Below, in pieces: positions 32,557 through 44,280 of a stretch of 64,000 bases of DNA. Origin of the DNA: Plotosus lineatus. Its lineage: Eukaryota > Chordata > Actinopteri > Siluriformes > Plotosidae. Numbering within the stretch: position 1 is the first letter of the stretch; each line of letters opens with the position of its first letter. The notes beneath the pieces are model-generated. The model was not told the DNA's origin, ran no database searches, and saw only the letters and a program-made list of their open reading frames with translations. The DNA lies in assembly GCA_024760905.1 (NCBI GenBank), contig CM045729.1, positions 60,563,580 through 60,627,579 on the forward strand. The letters run 5' to 3'. The position numbers and the translations under genes are program-made.

Positions 32557-32908
32557 AGGGCAGTGGTGGCCTAGTGGTATAGGGTGCTGGATGGCTGATC
32601 CTAGGGTTCAGGGTTCGAGTCCCACTCTCCACAAGGTTGTCACTGTCTTCCCCAGTGCAGCTAACTGGGTTGTCAAAGGCCGGCCATGTCTTTCACTGTC
32701 TATGGTGAGAGGTTCATGTAAAAGAACTATTGCTGACTTTCGTGAAGAGTAGCTGCAAAGCCATGAGCGTGTGTCTGTCCCTTGCTAAAGGGTTGTGTCA
32801 GGAAGGGCATCTGACGTAAAAACCTATGCCAAATCAAATGTGCGAATCATTAGCTGTAGCAACCCCTGGTAAAGAGAAAAAGCCAAAAGGAAATCTCTCA
32901 AATCTCTC
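32557..32908 (+). mobile_element. SINE-B with RTE tail, complete
   Basis: A perfect 18-bp duplication, ATTTAATAATTATTGTTT (32539-32556 and 32909-32926), bounds it. A box TGGCCTAGTGG and B box GGTTCGAGTCC are both intact, so a Pol III promoter may still be functional. The tail joins at about 32777. Confidence 0.95.
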
Positions 32909-32926
32909 ATTTAATAATTATTGTTT

Positions 32927-33315
32927 CAATGAGAGCATAACTGAATGCCCTTTGTAGGTGAAGTACTTCAGGAAGCACCATCAGGAACATGATCAGTTTC
33001 ACCTGTGTCTAATCACTGCACTCTATTTAAGTACAAGCTTTTTGTTTGCTTACAAATTGAGAGGGGACAGTGATGAGAGGGAGCAGGGGGCATTAGTGTG
33101 CCTGTCATAGGCTTAGGAAGCAGTTGAAAAGTGGGGGGACAAAGGCAAAGCAACATGCATGGATAACACAAAGTCAGCCAAAGGCTGACCAAGCGACTGC
33201 AGTAGGCAGTCGCCAACTACAGGGGTCTGGGGGCATGCTCTTCCAGAAATATTTTGAGTTTTTAAAGCACAGATTTTGGTGCAATTTCTGTGTATAATTC
33301 AGCAATAATGTTTTA
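32927..33315. other. No recognised feature
   Basis: Non-repetitive sequence between a SINE and a LINE; no coding frame supported. Confidence 0.5.
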
Positions 33316-33327
33316 TAGGTGTATCAT

Positions 33328-35316
33328 CTCATTGGCATCCGTCAGTCTCGGGAGACTATGGTCTTGCACACTGTTTGGATGAGCATCGTCTGGTGTGACT
33401 AGTCAGGCCAATGCGGGAATGACAGTCCCTCTTGCAGTATGGGCATCGGAACTGGGTAGTTTGTCTGTCAGCTGGGGCTTTTCTTCTCTGGCACTTGACA
33501 TCGGAACTCTGCGCGAGTGACTCTTCTAGCTGAAGGATTCCTTCACGCACTGTCTGTCGCCAGGCTGATCTTTCACAGGCTGCAGCTTCCCAAGTGCTTG
33601 TTTCGATATTCAGGGCTTTCAGGTCTCGCTTACATATATCTTTGTAGCGCAATTTTGGTCTGCCAGTTGGACGGCTTCCAAGAGCAAGTTCTCCATAGAA
33701 GAGGTCCTTTGGGATCCGTCCGTTTTCCATGCGTGCCACATGTCCAAGCCATCGCATTCGTCTCAGCTTCAGTAGGCTATACATGCTTTGAATTTGGGCT
33801 CCTTCCACGACACTGGTATTGGTGACTTTATCCTGCCAAGTGATGTTCAGGATACGGCAAAGACAGCACATGTGGAAGGTGTTGAGTTTGTGCTCCTGTT
33901 TCGTATGCAGAGTCCATGCCTCACTTCCATAAAGGAGGGTGCTTATGACGCAGGCTTTGTATACTAGGACCTTTGTGTACGCTGTCAGTTTGCCATTGGT
34001 CCAAACTCTCTTATTTAGTCTGGCCATTGTGGTTGCTGCTTTGCCAATGCGTTTGTCCAACTCTGTGTCTAGGGACAATGAGTCTGAGATGGTGGAGCCC
34101 AGATAGACAAAGTTGTGGACAGCATCCAACTCTTGGTCGCCGAGTCTTATCTCAGGTGGTTTGTCCAAGCCCTTCACCATGATCTGTGTCTTCTTCTAAC
34201 TAATTGTGAGACCGAAGTCCTGGCATGCCCTGTTGAAGCAGTCCATGAGGTGCTGGAGTTTTTCCTCGGACTGGGTGGTAATTGCAGCATCATCGGCAAA
34301 GAGGAAGTCACGTAAAGCTCGCATTTGGACTTTAGTCTTGGCTCTGAGTCTTGACAGGTTAAAGAGTTTACCGTCTGACCTGGTTCGGAGGTAAATGCCC
34401 TCTGTGGTGGAACCAAAGGCATGTTTAAGCAGGACAGCATAGAAGATGCCAAACAATGTTGGGGCAAGGACACAACCCTGTTTTACTCCACTGTTGATGT
34501 TAAAGCTCCCTGATGTTGACCCATCAAAGACCACTGTACCTTGCATGTTGTCGTGGAAGGACTTGATGATGTTCAGTAGCTTTGGTGGACATCCTATCTT
34601 TGGGAGAATCTTGACGAGACCATCTCTGCTAACAGTGTCAAAAGCCTTTGTCAGATCTATGAAGGCAATGTAGAGCGGGAGTCTTTGTTCTCTACACTTC
34701 TCCTCGAGTTGTCTGAGGGAGAAGACCCTGTTGATGGTGGACCTTGAGGAACAAAAGCCACACTGGGATTCTGAGTAGACTCTCTCGGCAATAGCTTGTA
34801 GCCTCTTCAGTGTGACTCTTGCAAAGAGTTTTCCCACAGTGCTTAAAAGTGAAAGCCTGTGGTAGTTGTTGCAATCGCTTCTGCTGCCCTTGTTCTTGTA
34901 GAGCATTACAATGTTGGCATCCCTCATGTCTTGTGGAACTTCGTCCTCATGCCAACAGAGGCAGAGTATTTTGTGTAGTTTTTCTATCAGGGTTCCTTTG
35001 TAGCATTTCAGAATCTCTGCAGGGATGCCATCCTTCCCCAGTGCTTTTCTTGTGGCTAGCGAATCTAGGGCTTTGTGCATTTCCTCCAGGGTTGGCTTTA
35101 TTTTTTGATAATTTTATAATTGAGGTAGACACTCAATTGCGTCCAAGGCATCCTTAGAGACAAGGTTCTCCTTGGCATATAGCTCAGAGTAGTGTTCCAC
35201 CCAGAGTTCCATCTGTTGTTCTTGGTCTTGAATTATCTCTTTTGAGGAAGACTTTAGAGGGGCAGTTTTCTTCTTGCTAGGACCCAGTGCCTGAGTACTG
35301 ATGCTAGGTATGATAC
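33328..35316 (-). mobile_element. 5'-truncated LINE with C-terminal zinc finger
   Basis: Approximate duplications TAGGTGTATCAT (33316-33327) and TAGGTGTATAAT (35317-35328) bound a 2.0-kb copy on the - strand. It encodes a pre-RT segment, a reverse transcriptase and a C-terminal C2H2 zinc finger, and stops only about 30 bases before its 3' end (CCATAGTCTCCCGAGACTGA). The endonuclease region is lost through 5' truncation. The type is a non-LTR retrotransposon common in fish; I cannot place it firmly in a clade (I/Nimb-like or related). Confidence 0.88.
33356..35300 (-). pseudogene. LINE reverse transcriptase and zinc-finger ORF
   Basis: Reading down the - strand: QMELWVEHYSELYAKENLVS (near 35190), then an open stretch 35080-34196. 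That stretch has KALGKDGIPAEILK, NIVMLYKNKGSRSDCNNYHR, FIDLTKAFDTVSRDGL, SGVKQGCVLAPTLFGIF and the catalytic FADDAA. A TAA at about 34198 replaces one codon after LTIS. A second stretch, 34180-33356 (274 codons), has VYLGSTIS, LLYGSEAWTL, MRWLGHVARM and finally a C2H2 finger, CPYCKRDCHSRIGLTSH. Two early defects (near 35110 and 34198) make it inactive. Confidence 0.88.
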
Positions 35317-35328
35317 TAGGTGTATAAT

Positions 35329-37740
35329 ACAGTATGCCTATCATCACAAGAATATATTTGGAATTTAAACCGAGCTTCACTTTTGAGAAAAAATTAAAAT
35401 ACTGTATAAAGTAACAGTCTCAAACATTGAAAATCAAATAATAATCTTTTATACTTTATATAATTATATGACTCTTAAAGCATGTCTCTAGTAGGCCAAT
35501 AAACAACTTATTTTATTATTTTAATGTTACAAAATGTGTAAACGTGTAAATATTTCATTTTCAAGAATATTTGTTATTAATATTAAGCTAAACTATGACA
35601 TGCTTTTGTCACTTCAAATCACAATCTTCCCTTAAGCCTATAGTTTCATAACTGTAAATTAAGAAACTCATTAAATTAAATTTAACATTTGAAGTTATAT
35701 AAAAAAATATAAGGCTGGAAGTATATATCAAGACTGGTGTCTGAATAGAATATGCATGTACGTGTATAAGAATCAATAGTAATTCCAGAACAAATGTTTG
35801 TGAATGAATCCATGTATTTAAACACATTATATTGTATAATACAGTACAATAATAATACTTATTTTCATATTTAACTGTTTTTTCCGGTTCTTGATACAAA
35901 ATCCTTTACTCTATCATCCATTCAAATACTGTCAAGTTGTTTTTTGTGGATGTGGCAAACATGTGTATTGTTCATTCTTTTTTGCATCATGGTGCTGCAT
36001 AGATAGGTCTTTAACCTCTTCATTGCAGAAAAGGACCTTTCTGCAGTGGCTGTCCAAATTTTTTATTAGCCTGCTTAGAGGGGAATTCCAATCTTTCCCC
36101 AATCAAGAACCATGTACTGTACTAATATTAGAAAGGTCTATGCTATAAATGGACACTTGTAGTTGCATCAGAATCGCTGAAAGTACATACTACTCGATCA
36201 GATAATAACATACTACTCAATTAGTATCTGCTATTAGTTGTGACATAGCTGTCAAAGCCTCTACTAATTTTGTATTGAACCATAAAACTGGGGGGGGGGG
36301 GGAACAGGCTATTGGCCCCTAGATTTTAAAGTATTAAGGTATAAAAACAAAGAATAACTGTTTGTTTGAATCATAAGAATGAATGAAGATCATTCTAATT
36401 ATTCCAGTAAGAATAAACATCATGCCAGAGACTGGTCGAAATAAAATAATAGTTTAGACACATACAATACGTAATACTGCCTGTCGGAATCTCAACAAGT
36501 GACCTTTGGCTTTTTGATGCTAAAAACTCATGAACACACATTCCTTCGTTTTTTTTTCTTTTTCTTCATGCAGAGCTTCCTGTTGGTGCTTGGTGGTGAG
36601 TTAGGCTCCAAAAATATCCACATGGTACCTCTTTTCAGACTTTATCTGGTCCAGATATTCTCCGGCCTGTGTGAGCGTTATCCCCAAACTTTTTGTTTGT
36701 TTTTTAATTGGCCCCACCCACCCACCCCCACACCTATGGTGCCTGCGCATTCAATGAAAATTTAAGTATCTCAAAGTGAAGGTGCCTAGTCAGAGCTATG
36801 CTGGACTGGAAAAGAGAATAAACAGAGTGAACCCTCTGCCTGGCTGTGTGTAGAGCAGCAGGACGATCTGTGGGTGCTCCTGGACATGATCCAGATGTCC
36901 AGTGCTGTACCTTCCTGATGGCCACAGGCTTCTCTGACACCAATCAACAAAGATGGGGCCTCAGGATATTCCCGAGGCTTTCCTCAATCTCTTTGAGCAG
37001 GTGGCTGATGCATGGGGTGGCCGGAAGATCAGTGAGCAGTCTGCTTCTGCCACGCTTCATGGGTAAATCCCAACACATGGCCCAGAAGCTGCCAACAGCC
37101 AGTCGACTGATGTACAGAAAGCTGAAGGTACATGATGATTGCATTGCTTTTTGTGCATTTTTTACCCTCATACACAAAATGATCTGAAATTGATTAAATA
37201 TGAGTTCAGTGTCCAGTCTATGCTCCCTAGCAAATCAAAGTTTTTTTTTTATTAGTCTCACTATCAAGTAATCCCACAGCTGTTTAATTTGTATCCTTTG
37301 AGTTCTCATGACATTGTACATGTGGAAATGCTCCTGCTCACTCTAGAAAGCATAGCTGTGAGTTTTACTGATGATTTTATATGATTTAACTTCTCCACTC
37401 ATTCAAGTGATCACCAATCAAGAACCATCATAAGGTTTTTCTGACTGGCTCCTCAAAGATGATGGTCCACTTCTATCCTTCCAAATCTTAATATGTTGGA
37501 CTTTTCTAAACCAAAAATTCAGTAATTGAACCCTTCTGAAATGCATATCAACAGAGATGTGCTACTCACTGTATTAGTTAAGGTGACGTTTTTGAGGAGG
37601 GATTTGACCTCTCTTTCTCATTTCTGTTATCTCAGGTACACTTATTGTTGTTCATCTTCATTAACAAAAGAGTACTGCTGCTTTAAACATACCACATTGT
37701 GTTCACAATACATTGTATATAGGCCCATTGTATATAAATG
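35329..37740. other. No recognised gene or repeat
   Basis: AT-rich to 36500 with a G run at 36290-36302. The segment 36600-37190 is richer in GC and holds a 113-codon + frame without any recognisable domain. I see no reliable exon structure. Confidence 0.45.
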
Positions 37741-37747
37741 TACTTGC

Positions 37748-37910
37748 ATCAATCAGCCATAACATTAAAAGCATTATGACCACTGACAGGTGAGCAGAAT
37801 AAGCTTTTATTATCTAAGTAATTTTACGTTCCCACTATCAATAGTTGTGCCCAAGTTGAAATTAGGATCTTAATTGTGGAGCAATCTTGGTGATACTGTC
37901 AGATCTTATC
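37748..37910 (+). mobile_element. Tc1-like terminal repeat, left end
   Basis: AATCAGCCATAACATTAAAA followed by TGACCACTGACAGGTGA is the form of a Tc1-type terminal inverted repeat in fish. It points inward to the right. The matching end may be the one at 43032-43081, with several elements inserted between. Confidence 0.6.
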
Positions 37911-38103
37911 AGGGGCAGTGGTGGCCTGGTGGTAAAGGGTGCTGGATCATAGGCTGCACAGCTGTTAGCGTCTTTCTGTCCCTTGCTAAAGGGTTGTCAG
38001 GAAGGGCATCCGGCGTAAAAACCTATGCCAAATAAAACATGCGAATCAGATGACTCACTGTGACGACCCCTGAAAAAGGGGGCAAGCCGAAAGGAAAAGA
38101 AGA
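37911..38103 (+). mobile_element. SINE-B with RTE tail, internally deleted
   Basis: The head (GGGGCAGTGGTGGCCTGGTG ... GCTGGATCA) jumps at about 37949 to the end of the body (TAGGCTGCACAGCTGTTAGC), losing about 130 bp including the B box. The RTE tail (GGAAGGGCATCCGGCGTAAA) is intact. It sits inside the Tc1-like left end region. Confidence 0.88.
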
Positions 38104-38124
38104 CTATCAGATTTTGACGTCACT

Positions 38125-38190
38125 CTGAGCAGTCATGTTGATTGTAGAAAGGTTTTTGTACAGTTCAAAATTTTTCTACAATCAACAGCA
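38125..38190. repeat. Short inverted repeat
   Basis: GTTGATTGTAGAAA at about 38138-38151 pairs with TTTCTACAATCAAC at about 38173-38186. It may be a small hairpin or the remnant of an inverted-repeat element. Confidence 0.6.
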
Positions 38191-38194
38191 TTGT

Positions 38195-38815
38195 CAATCC
38201 TGATCCTGGAATCAGATCATAGTGGATCATAACAAAGCACAACAGATCACATCTAATCATGGTCGGGATCAACCTTGGGCAAGATAGACACTACACTCTG
38301 CTGTGTATGTATCTTTGCTCACTACCTGACACGAATAACCACAAGTCACTAAGCAGAACAGAACAATAAAATAACAAAGAAATTGTTCCTTCACCCAAAA
38401 CCAAAAAATTAAAAACGCAAGTGAACTTGACAACCCCCCCCACCCACCCACCCACCCCCATTCAACTCTTGCTTTCCCTCCACGAAAAATCAAAAAATGG
38501 GAGAAAATATCAAAAATCCTTCTCCTCTTTTCCCCTCCCCTCAACATTTTTATTTCAAAAACATTTCTGTTAGGTTGATCTGCTTTTGGATTCTCCTAAA
38601 ATTTGAACTCCTAATACTCCCAAAAAAAATGTTATGATGTGTTCATATTTAATAAAGATTTTAAAATAAGCGATTTGATGAACTATGTGCTTCCGCAAAA
38701 AAACAGAAGTAATTTTATTTGGCCAACTTCCTTATATTCAGAGGACATTAACCATATCAGGATGAAAATCAAAGATATCATTCTGTTTTTATTTTAGAGA
38801 GCAAGGGGCAGGAAT
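38195..38815. other. No recognised feature
   Basis: C-rich (CCCACCCACC) stretch at 38434-38460; otherwise AT-rich. Confidence 0.5.
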
Positions 38816-38816
38816 T

Positions 38817-38844
38817 TTCACACACACACACACACACACACATA

Positions 38845-38886
<42 letters not shown>
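38817..38886. repeat. (CA)n(TA)n microsatellite
   Basis: CA units change into TA units directly before the RTE 5' end. Confidence 0.95.
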
Positions 38887-38890
<4 letters not shown>

Positions 38891-38891
38891 C

Positions 38892-41761
38892 AATGCAGCC
38901 GTGAGGGGGACACAAGCCAGTGTTCACCCTCACGCGAGTCCCAAGCCCGGATAAATGCAGAGGGTTGCGACAGGAAGGGCATCCGGCGTAAAACTTTTGC
39001 CAAAATTGATAAGCAAATGATCAAAATTAAATTCATACCAGTTCGGTTGAGGCCCGGGATAACAATGACCGCCATCAGTGCTGTTAACCGACAGGGTGCT
39101 GGTGGAAATTGGACTACTGTTGGTCAAAGAAGGAGAGGCGGGAGGCGTGTCCGTAGGCAGAGAGAGAAGAGGAAAGGCATGGGTCTAGGACTGAGAGTAG
39201 GGACTATGAATGTTGGAACTATGACAGGAAAAGGTAGAGAGCTGGCTGACATGATGCAGAGGAGGAAGGTGGACATACTGTGTGTCAGGAGACCAGGTGG
39301 AACGGTAGCAAGGCTAGAAGCTTAGGAACAGGGTTTAAGCTGTTTTTTCATGGTGTGCATGGGAAGAGAAATAGTGTAGGAGTCATCTTGAAGAAGGAGT
39401 TTGTCAGGAATGTTCTTGAAGTGAAAAGAATGTCAGACAGAGTGATGAGTCTCAAGTTAGAAATTGAAGATGTGATGTTCAATGTTTTTAGTGCTTATGC
39501 CCCACAGGCAGGATGTGAGCTAGAAGAGAAGGGGAGATTCTGGAGTGAGTTAGATGAAGTGATGCAGAGTACCCCCAGAGGTGAAAGAGTAGTCATTGGT
39601 GCAAACCTCAATGGACATGTTGGTGCAGGCAACAGAGGGGATGAGGAAGTGATGGGAAGGTTTGGTATCCAGGACAGGAACACAGGAGGACAGATGTTGA
39701 TAGATTTTTCAAAAAGGATGGAAATGGCTGTGGTGAATACTTTTTTCCAGAAGAGACAGGGGCATAGGGTGACTTATAAAAGCAGAGGTAGGTGCATACA
39801 GGTAAACTACATCTTGTGTAAGTGATGTAATTTGAAGGAAGTCAGTGACTGCAAAGTAATAGTGGGTGAGAGCGTTGCCAAACAGCATAGGATGGTGGTA
39901 TGCAGGATGACGCTGATGGTGAAGAAGGTGAAAAAGGCAAAGGCAGAGCAGAAGACAAAGTGGTGGAAGCTGAAAAAGGAAGAGGGTCATGTTGTCTTCA
40001 AGCAGGAGTTGAAACAGGCTTTGGGTGGTCAGGAAGTGCTTCCAGATGACTGGACATATACAGCTAATGTGAGCAGGAAGACAGGTAGGAGAGTACTTGG
40101 TGTGTCCTCTGGAAGGACAGTACTGTAGATAAGGAGACTTGGTGGTGGAATGAGGAAGTGCAGAAGTGTGTACAAAGGAAGAAGTTAGCTAAGAAGAAGT
40201 GGGACATAGAGAGGACTGAAGAGAGTAAACAGGAGTACAGGGGGACACAGCATAAGGGGAAAGTAGCGGTGTCATAGGCCTAACAGAGGGCGTATGATGA
40301 CTTGTATGATAGGTTGGACAGTAAGGAGAGAGAAAAGGATTTATACAGGTTGGCACAGCAGAGAAATAGAGATGGGAAAGACATTCAGCAAGTTAGAGTC
40401 ATTAAGGACAGAGTGGGAAATGTATTAACTGATGACAGAAGTGTGCTGGGAAGATGGAAAGAGTACTTTGAAGAGCTGATGAATGAGGAAAATGGGAGAG
40501 AAAAAAGAGTAAAAGAGGTGACTGTTGAGGACCAGGAAGTAGCAAAGATTAGTAAGGGTGAAGTGAGGAGGGCATTGAAGAGGATGAAGAGTGGAAAGGC
40601 AGTTGGTCCTGATGACATACCGGTGGAGGTATGGAAGTGTCTCGGAGAGGTAGCAGTAGATTTTCTGATGAGAACATTCAACAAGGTCAGAGGGAACTGC
40701 ATTGTGCCTTTGTGGATCTGGAAAAAAGCATATGACAGGGTGCCAAGAGAAGAACTGTGGTATTGCATGAGGAAGTCTGGAGTGGCAGAGAAGTATGTTA
40801 GAGTGGTGCAGGACATGTATGAGAGATGTAAGACAGTGGTGAGGTGTGCTGTCGGTGTGACAGAAGAGTTCAAGGTGGAGGTGGGACTGCATCAAGGGTC
40901 AGTTCTGAGACCCTTCTTGTTTGCTATGGTGATGGACAGGCTGACAGACGAGGTGAGACAAGATTTCCCATGGACTATGATGTTTGCAGATGACATTGTG
41001 ATCTGTAGTGAGAGCAGAGAACAAGTGCAGGAAAATTTAGAGAGGTGGAGGTATGCCCTGGAAAGGAGAAGAATGAAGGTTAGCTTCAGTAAGACAGAAT
41101 ACATGTGTGTGAACAACAAGGACCCAAGAGGAACGGTGAGCTTACAGGGAGCAGAGATAAAGAAGGTGGAGGATTTTAAGTACTTAGGTTCAACAATCCA
41201 GAGCAATGGACAGTGTGGAAAAGAGGTGAAAAAGCATGTGCAGGCAGGTTGGAATTGCTAGAGAAAAGTGTCCAGTGTGAGCGTATCGGCAAGAATGAAA
41301 GTAAAAGTGTACAAGACGGTGTTGAGACCAGAGACGTTGTATGGTTTAGAAACAGTGGCACTGGGGGGGGGGGGACAGAAGGCAGAGCTCGAGATAACAA
41401 AGATGAAAATGTTGAGGTTCTCTTTGGGAGTAACGAGGATGGATAGGATCAGAAATGAATACTGTACATCAGAAGGACAGCCCATGTAAGATGTTTTGGA
41501 GACGAAGCTAGAGAGGCTCGACTGAAATGGTTTGGAAATGTACAGAGGATGGATAGTGAGTATATTGGTAGTGGGATGCTGAGGTTGGAACTACCAGGCA
41601 AAAGGCCTAGAGGAAGACCAAAGAGAAGATTTATGGATGTGGTGAAGAAGGACATGAAGGTAGTTGGAGTAAGAGTAGAAGATGCAGAGGATAGGATGAG
41701 ATGGAGGCAGATCATTTGCTGTGGCTACCCTGAAGAGAACAGCCAAAAGGAAAAGAAGAAG
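38892..41761 (+). mobile_element. RTE-type LINE, copy 2, degenerate
   Basis: It starts AATGCAGCCGTGAGGGGG like copy 1 and ends GAACAGCCAAAAGGAAAAGA then AGAAG. Both sides are TA-rich, so the duplication cannot be told from the microsatellite. Frames are broken several times. About 250 bp of the reverse transcriptase (the segment between FNKV and the HCAFVDLEKAYDRV block) is deleted at about 40686. A G run (41362-41372) interrupts the C-terminal part. Confidence 0.93.
39017..41722 (+). pseudogene. RTE polyprotein remnants, copy 2
   Basis: Successive broken frames carry the endonuclease parts (GTMNVGTMTGKGRE; SAYAPQAG; IGANLNGHVG, where copy 1 has GADFNGHVG). The reverse transcriptase follows (KKAYDRVPREELWY, GLHQGSVLRPFLF, FADDIVI) and then the basic C-terminus (RPRGRPKRRFMDVV). 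The Asp to Asn change in the endonuclease motif hits a catalytic position, consistent with an inactive copy. Confidence 0.88.
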
Positions 41762-41817
41762 ATATATATATCTTAATAATATATAATATATAGATAATAT
41801 ATATATATATATATAAT

Positions 41818-41922
41818 CAGTTTATTTTCTGTAACCACTTAATCCTAATTGGGGTTGCGGGGAGGCTGGCGCCCATCCCAGCCGACTCCAGGCGAAGCCA
41901 GAGTACACCCTGGACAGCTATA
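41818..41922 (-). mobile_element. L2-like SINE tail fragment
   Basis: On the - strand only the tail is present (GCTGTCCAGGGTGTACTCTG through CCTAATT to GTGGTTACAGAAAATAAACT). This is a heavily 5'-truncated SINE-B or V-SINE-like insertion. Confidence 0.8.
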
Positions 41923-41939
41923 TAAAATATATATATGGT

Positions 41940-42246
41940 AGGTAGGTAAGTCTGTTGGGTTCTTACACCTGAGCCTTGTGGCTCATCAGGCTGGTGCTTA
42001 TCCCCAGTTTCCATAGCGTGAAGCAACCAGGAGTTCAACTCCCCTTGGATGGGACACTAGTCCATTGAAGGTTACCTTCCCAGTAAATTTTTACTGGTGC
42101 CCATTTATACTGCTTGGTGAACAGAGACACACTTGTGGTTGAGACCTTGCCCAGGGGTCATAGCACAATGAGGGTCTCAGTGGGATTTGAACTCACAAAC
42201 TCCTGCTCATGAGTACAGCACCCTAACCACTACGCCACCGGCCCCA
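41940..42246 (-). mobile_element. SINE-A copy in a TA-rich site
   Basis: On the - strand the head GGGGCCGGTGGCGTAGTGGT and B-box GAGTTCAAATCCC are followed by all family blocks to GGCTCAGGTGTAAGAACCC. Flanks are TA-rich, so the duplication is ambiguous. Confidence 0.9.
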
Positions 42247-42334
42247 CATATATATATATATATTAGATATTTCCCTTAAAAACTGGTATCTTTTTAATTT
42301 TTTTCCCCGTGGCTCTATACACTCATCTAGGTCA

Positions 42335-42647
42335 GTGGTAGCTCGACTCATTATCACTTCTGAACCTGACTGTAGTATAACACCTGCAAAAGAGTGGGAT
42401 GCATTAGGCAGAATTGAACAATCAGTTGTTGCAGAAGTTGATGTGCTGGATGCAGGGGAAATGCGCAAGTGTGAAGATCTGACTGACTCTGAAAAGGGCA
42501 AAAACTTAATGACTGGATCTATTCGTCTTCAGAACAACAGGCCTTTTGGCATGTTCCTTGTGTGCAATGGTAAGTATCTACCAAAAATGGTCCAAAGACA
42601 ACCAGTCAAGTGGCAAGAGTGTCACAGCAAAGGTTTGTATGGTCAGT
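42335..42647 (+). pseudogene. Tc1-type transposase N-terminal remnant
   Basis: One frame reads EMRKCEDLTDSEKGKNLMTG and RLQNNRPFGMFLVCN. A shifted frame continues SIYQKWSKDNQSSGKSVTAK. Together these match the start and paired-like DNA-binding region of Tc1 transposases (M.K..DL.DF.KG...; LVGCS...; YQKWSK). The frame is broken and the DDE domain missing. The sequence ATGGTAAGT at its end looks like a splice donor but is transposase sequence. Confidence 0.75.
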
Positions 42648-42936
42648 TCATTTTTGGTAACTGCTTGATCCTAATTAGGGTCGAGGGGAGGCTGGCATTC
42701 ATCTCAGCCGACTCCAGGGGAGGGCTGAGCACACCCTGGACAGCTCGCCAGGCCATCACAGGGCAGAAACACTCTGACGGCTTTGCAGCCTACACTTGTC
42801 AAAAGTCAGCAATGGTTCTTTTACATTTTTTTACATCTTTTGGCTTGCCTTTGATAACCCAGTTAGCTGCATTGGGGGACAGTGACAACCTTGTGGAGAG
42901 TGGGACTCAAACCCCCACCTTCACCACTAGGCCACT
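42648..42936 (-). mobile_element. SINE-B with L2-like tail, inserted in Tc1 remnant
   Basis: On the - strand it has a short head (GTGGCCTAGTGGTGAAGGTG), the B-box-like TTTGAGTCCC, the body and the full L2-like tail ending in CCAAAAATGAACTGACC. It lies between transposase remnant and Tc1 right-end sequence. Confidence 0.85.
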
Positions 42937-42984
42937 CTTCTGTGGCTGTGCTATCAGCCACTTTAGCACAAACACTGTGGACAT

Positions 42985-43081
42985 TGGTAATACGTACTGG
43001 CAATGATTGAAAAGTATCAGCTTACTGTGTATAGGTCTGCACCTGACTGTTCAGGTGGTTTTATGTTATGGTTGATCAGTG
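42985..43081 (-). mobile_element. Tc1-like terminal repeat, right end
   Basis: On the - strand it reads ACTGATCAACCATAACATAA then AACCACCTGAACAGTC, a Tc1-type terminal repeat. It probably belongs with the transposase remnant just upstream and perhaps with the left end at 37748. Confidence 0.7.
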
Positions 43082-43350
43082 TACTTGGATGTAAAAGTTA
43101 TCTTGAAAGTAATCAGTGCACAACAGTAATCATATATTTTATTTTGAAACCAGTAATGCTGTTTTATCCATAGATAACAAACATGTACACTTTCATATGT
43201 GGGGTTTTTAGCTTGGACACCACCTGTGAAGCTTTTGGGATGTGGAAGTAGGTGCATATTATTCCTATAAACGTAGAACTCTATACAACCTGCATTCTAT
43301 ATGAAAGGTTTGTGGTAGAGGTATAAAGTATTCAGTCACTTTATGGAAAG

Positions 43351-43700
43351 GGGGCAGTGGTGGTCTAGTGGTATAAGGTGCTGGATCATTGAGCCAAAGG
43401 TTGGGGGTTCGAGTTCCACTCTCCACGAGGTTGTCACTGCCCCCCCCACCCCCAGTGGTGCAGGTAACTGGGTTATCAAAGGCCGGCCATGTCTCTCACT
43501 GTCTATGGTGTGAGGCATGTAAATGAACCATTGCTGACTTTCAACAAGATTATGCTGCAAAGCTGTCAGTGTGTTTCTGCCCTGCGATGGCCTGGTGAGC
43601 TGTCCAGGGTGTACTCTGCCTTCGCCCTGAGTTGGCTGGGATGGGCACCAGCCTCCCCGCGACCCTAATTAGGATGAAGCGGTTAGAGAAAATGAACTGA
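43351..43700 (+). mobile_element. SINE-B with L2-like tail, complete
   Basis: The duplication ACTTTATGGAAAG (43338-43350 and 43701-43713) bounds it. A box TGGTCTAGTGG and B box GGTTCGAGTTC are present. After GTGTTTCTG (about 43569-43577) it enters CCCTGCGATGGCCTGGTGAG and ends GCGGTTAGAGAAAATGAACT. This is the clearest copy for defining the L2-like tail. Confidence 0.95.
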
Positions 43701-43713
43701 ACTTTATGGAAAG

Positions 43714-44267
43714 TTGTGGATGTTCATTATGCTACCACGAGATGGCGACAGGCACCGGATTAACTCCATCTCATCGTCTCGGTGTGTTCAATGGCTATGG
43801 GTGGTTTTTTTTTCCTCTCTGTATGTCTGTTAATCGTTCTTTAAAATCCACTTATTTCTAAAACTTGCTCGTCTTGAATTTGACTGCAATCTTAATAGTT
43901 TTCTCTTTTTAAGACCAGTACAGTGGGTAAGACTGTTGTCAATATGAGTCTACAGATGATCATACTATAATTACTGATGTGAGTGTTACGCCTTCATGCA
44001 ATTGTTCCACTTATTTATGTATATTATGTAGCCCCTTTTATTTTCTTTAATTTATCTAGTCACTTTATTCTGATTTTTTTTTCTGAATATAAAGCCTGAT
44101 TCACATTTGTCATTTATTTGGCCAGAGTTCTGTTTTTCGGATTCTTGGCACTGAGATAGTATCATAACCCCCTGTTTTAGAAAAGACACCTACAAAATTA
44201 AGTGAATCCACTTTTTCGTGGTCAGGCTTGTGGTGAACCGTGAATGAGCTGGTATTTCACAAGGGGC
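43714..44267. other. No recognised feature
   Basis: AT-rich; no coding frame or known repeat. Confidence 0.5.
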
Positions 44268-44280
44268 ACATGTTTACAAA

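Noticed and set aside
32557..32640. Functional tRNA gene at the SINE heads
   Set aside because: A and B boxes are present, but the heads lack a proper cloverleaf and are always joined to the SINE body.
36846..37187. 113-codon + frame in a GC-richer patch
   Set aside because: No domain, no splice logic and no repeat match that I can support.
42331..42575. Possible host exon with acceptor (CATCTAG) and donor (ATGGTAAGT)
   Set aside because: The translated sequence continues across the supposed donor as Tc1 transposase (YQKWSK), so it is transposon remnant.
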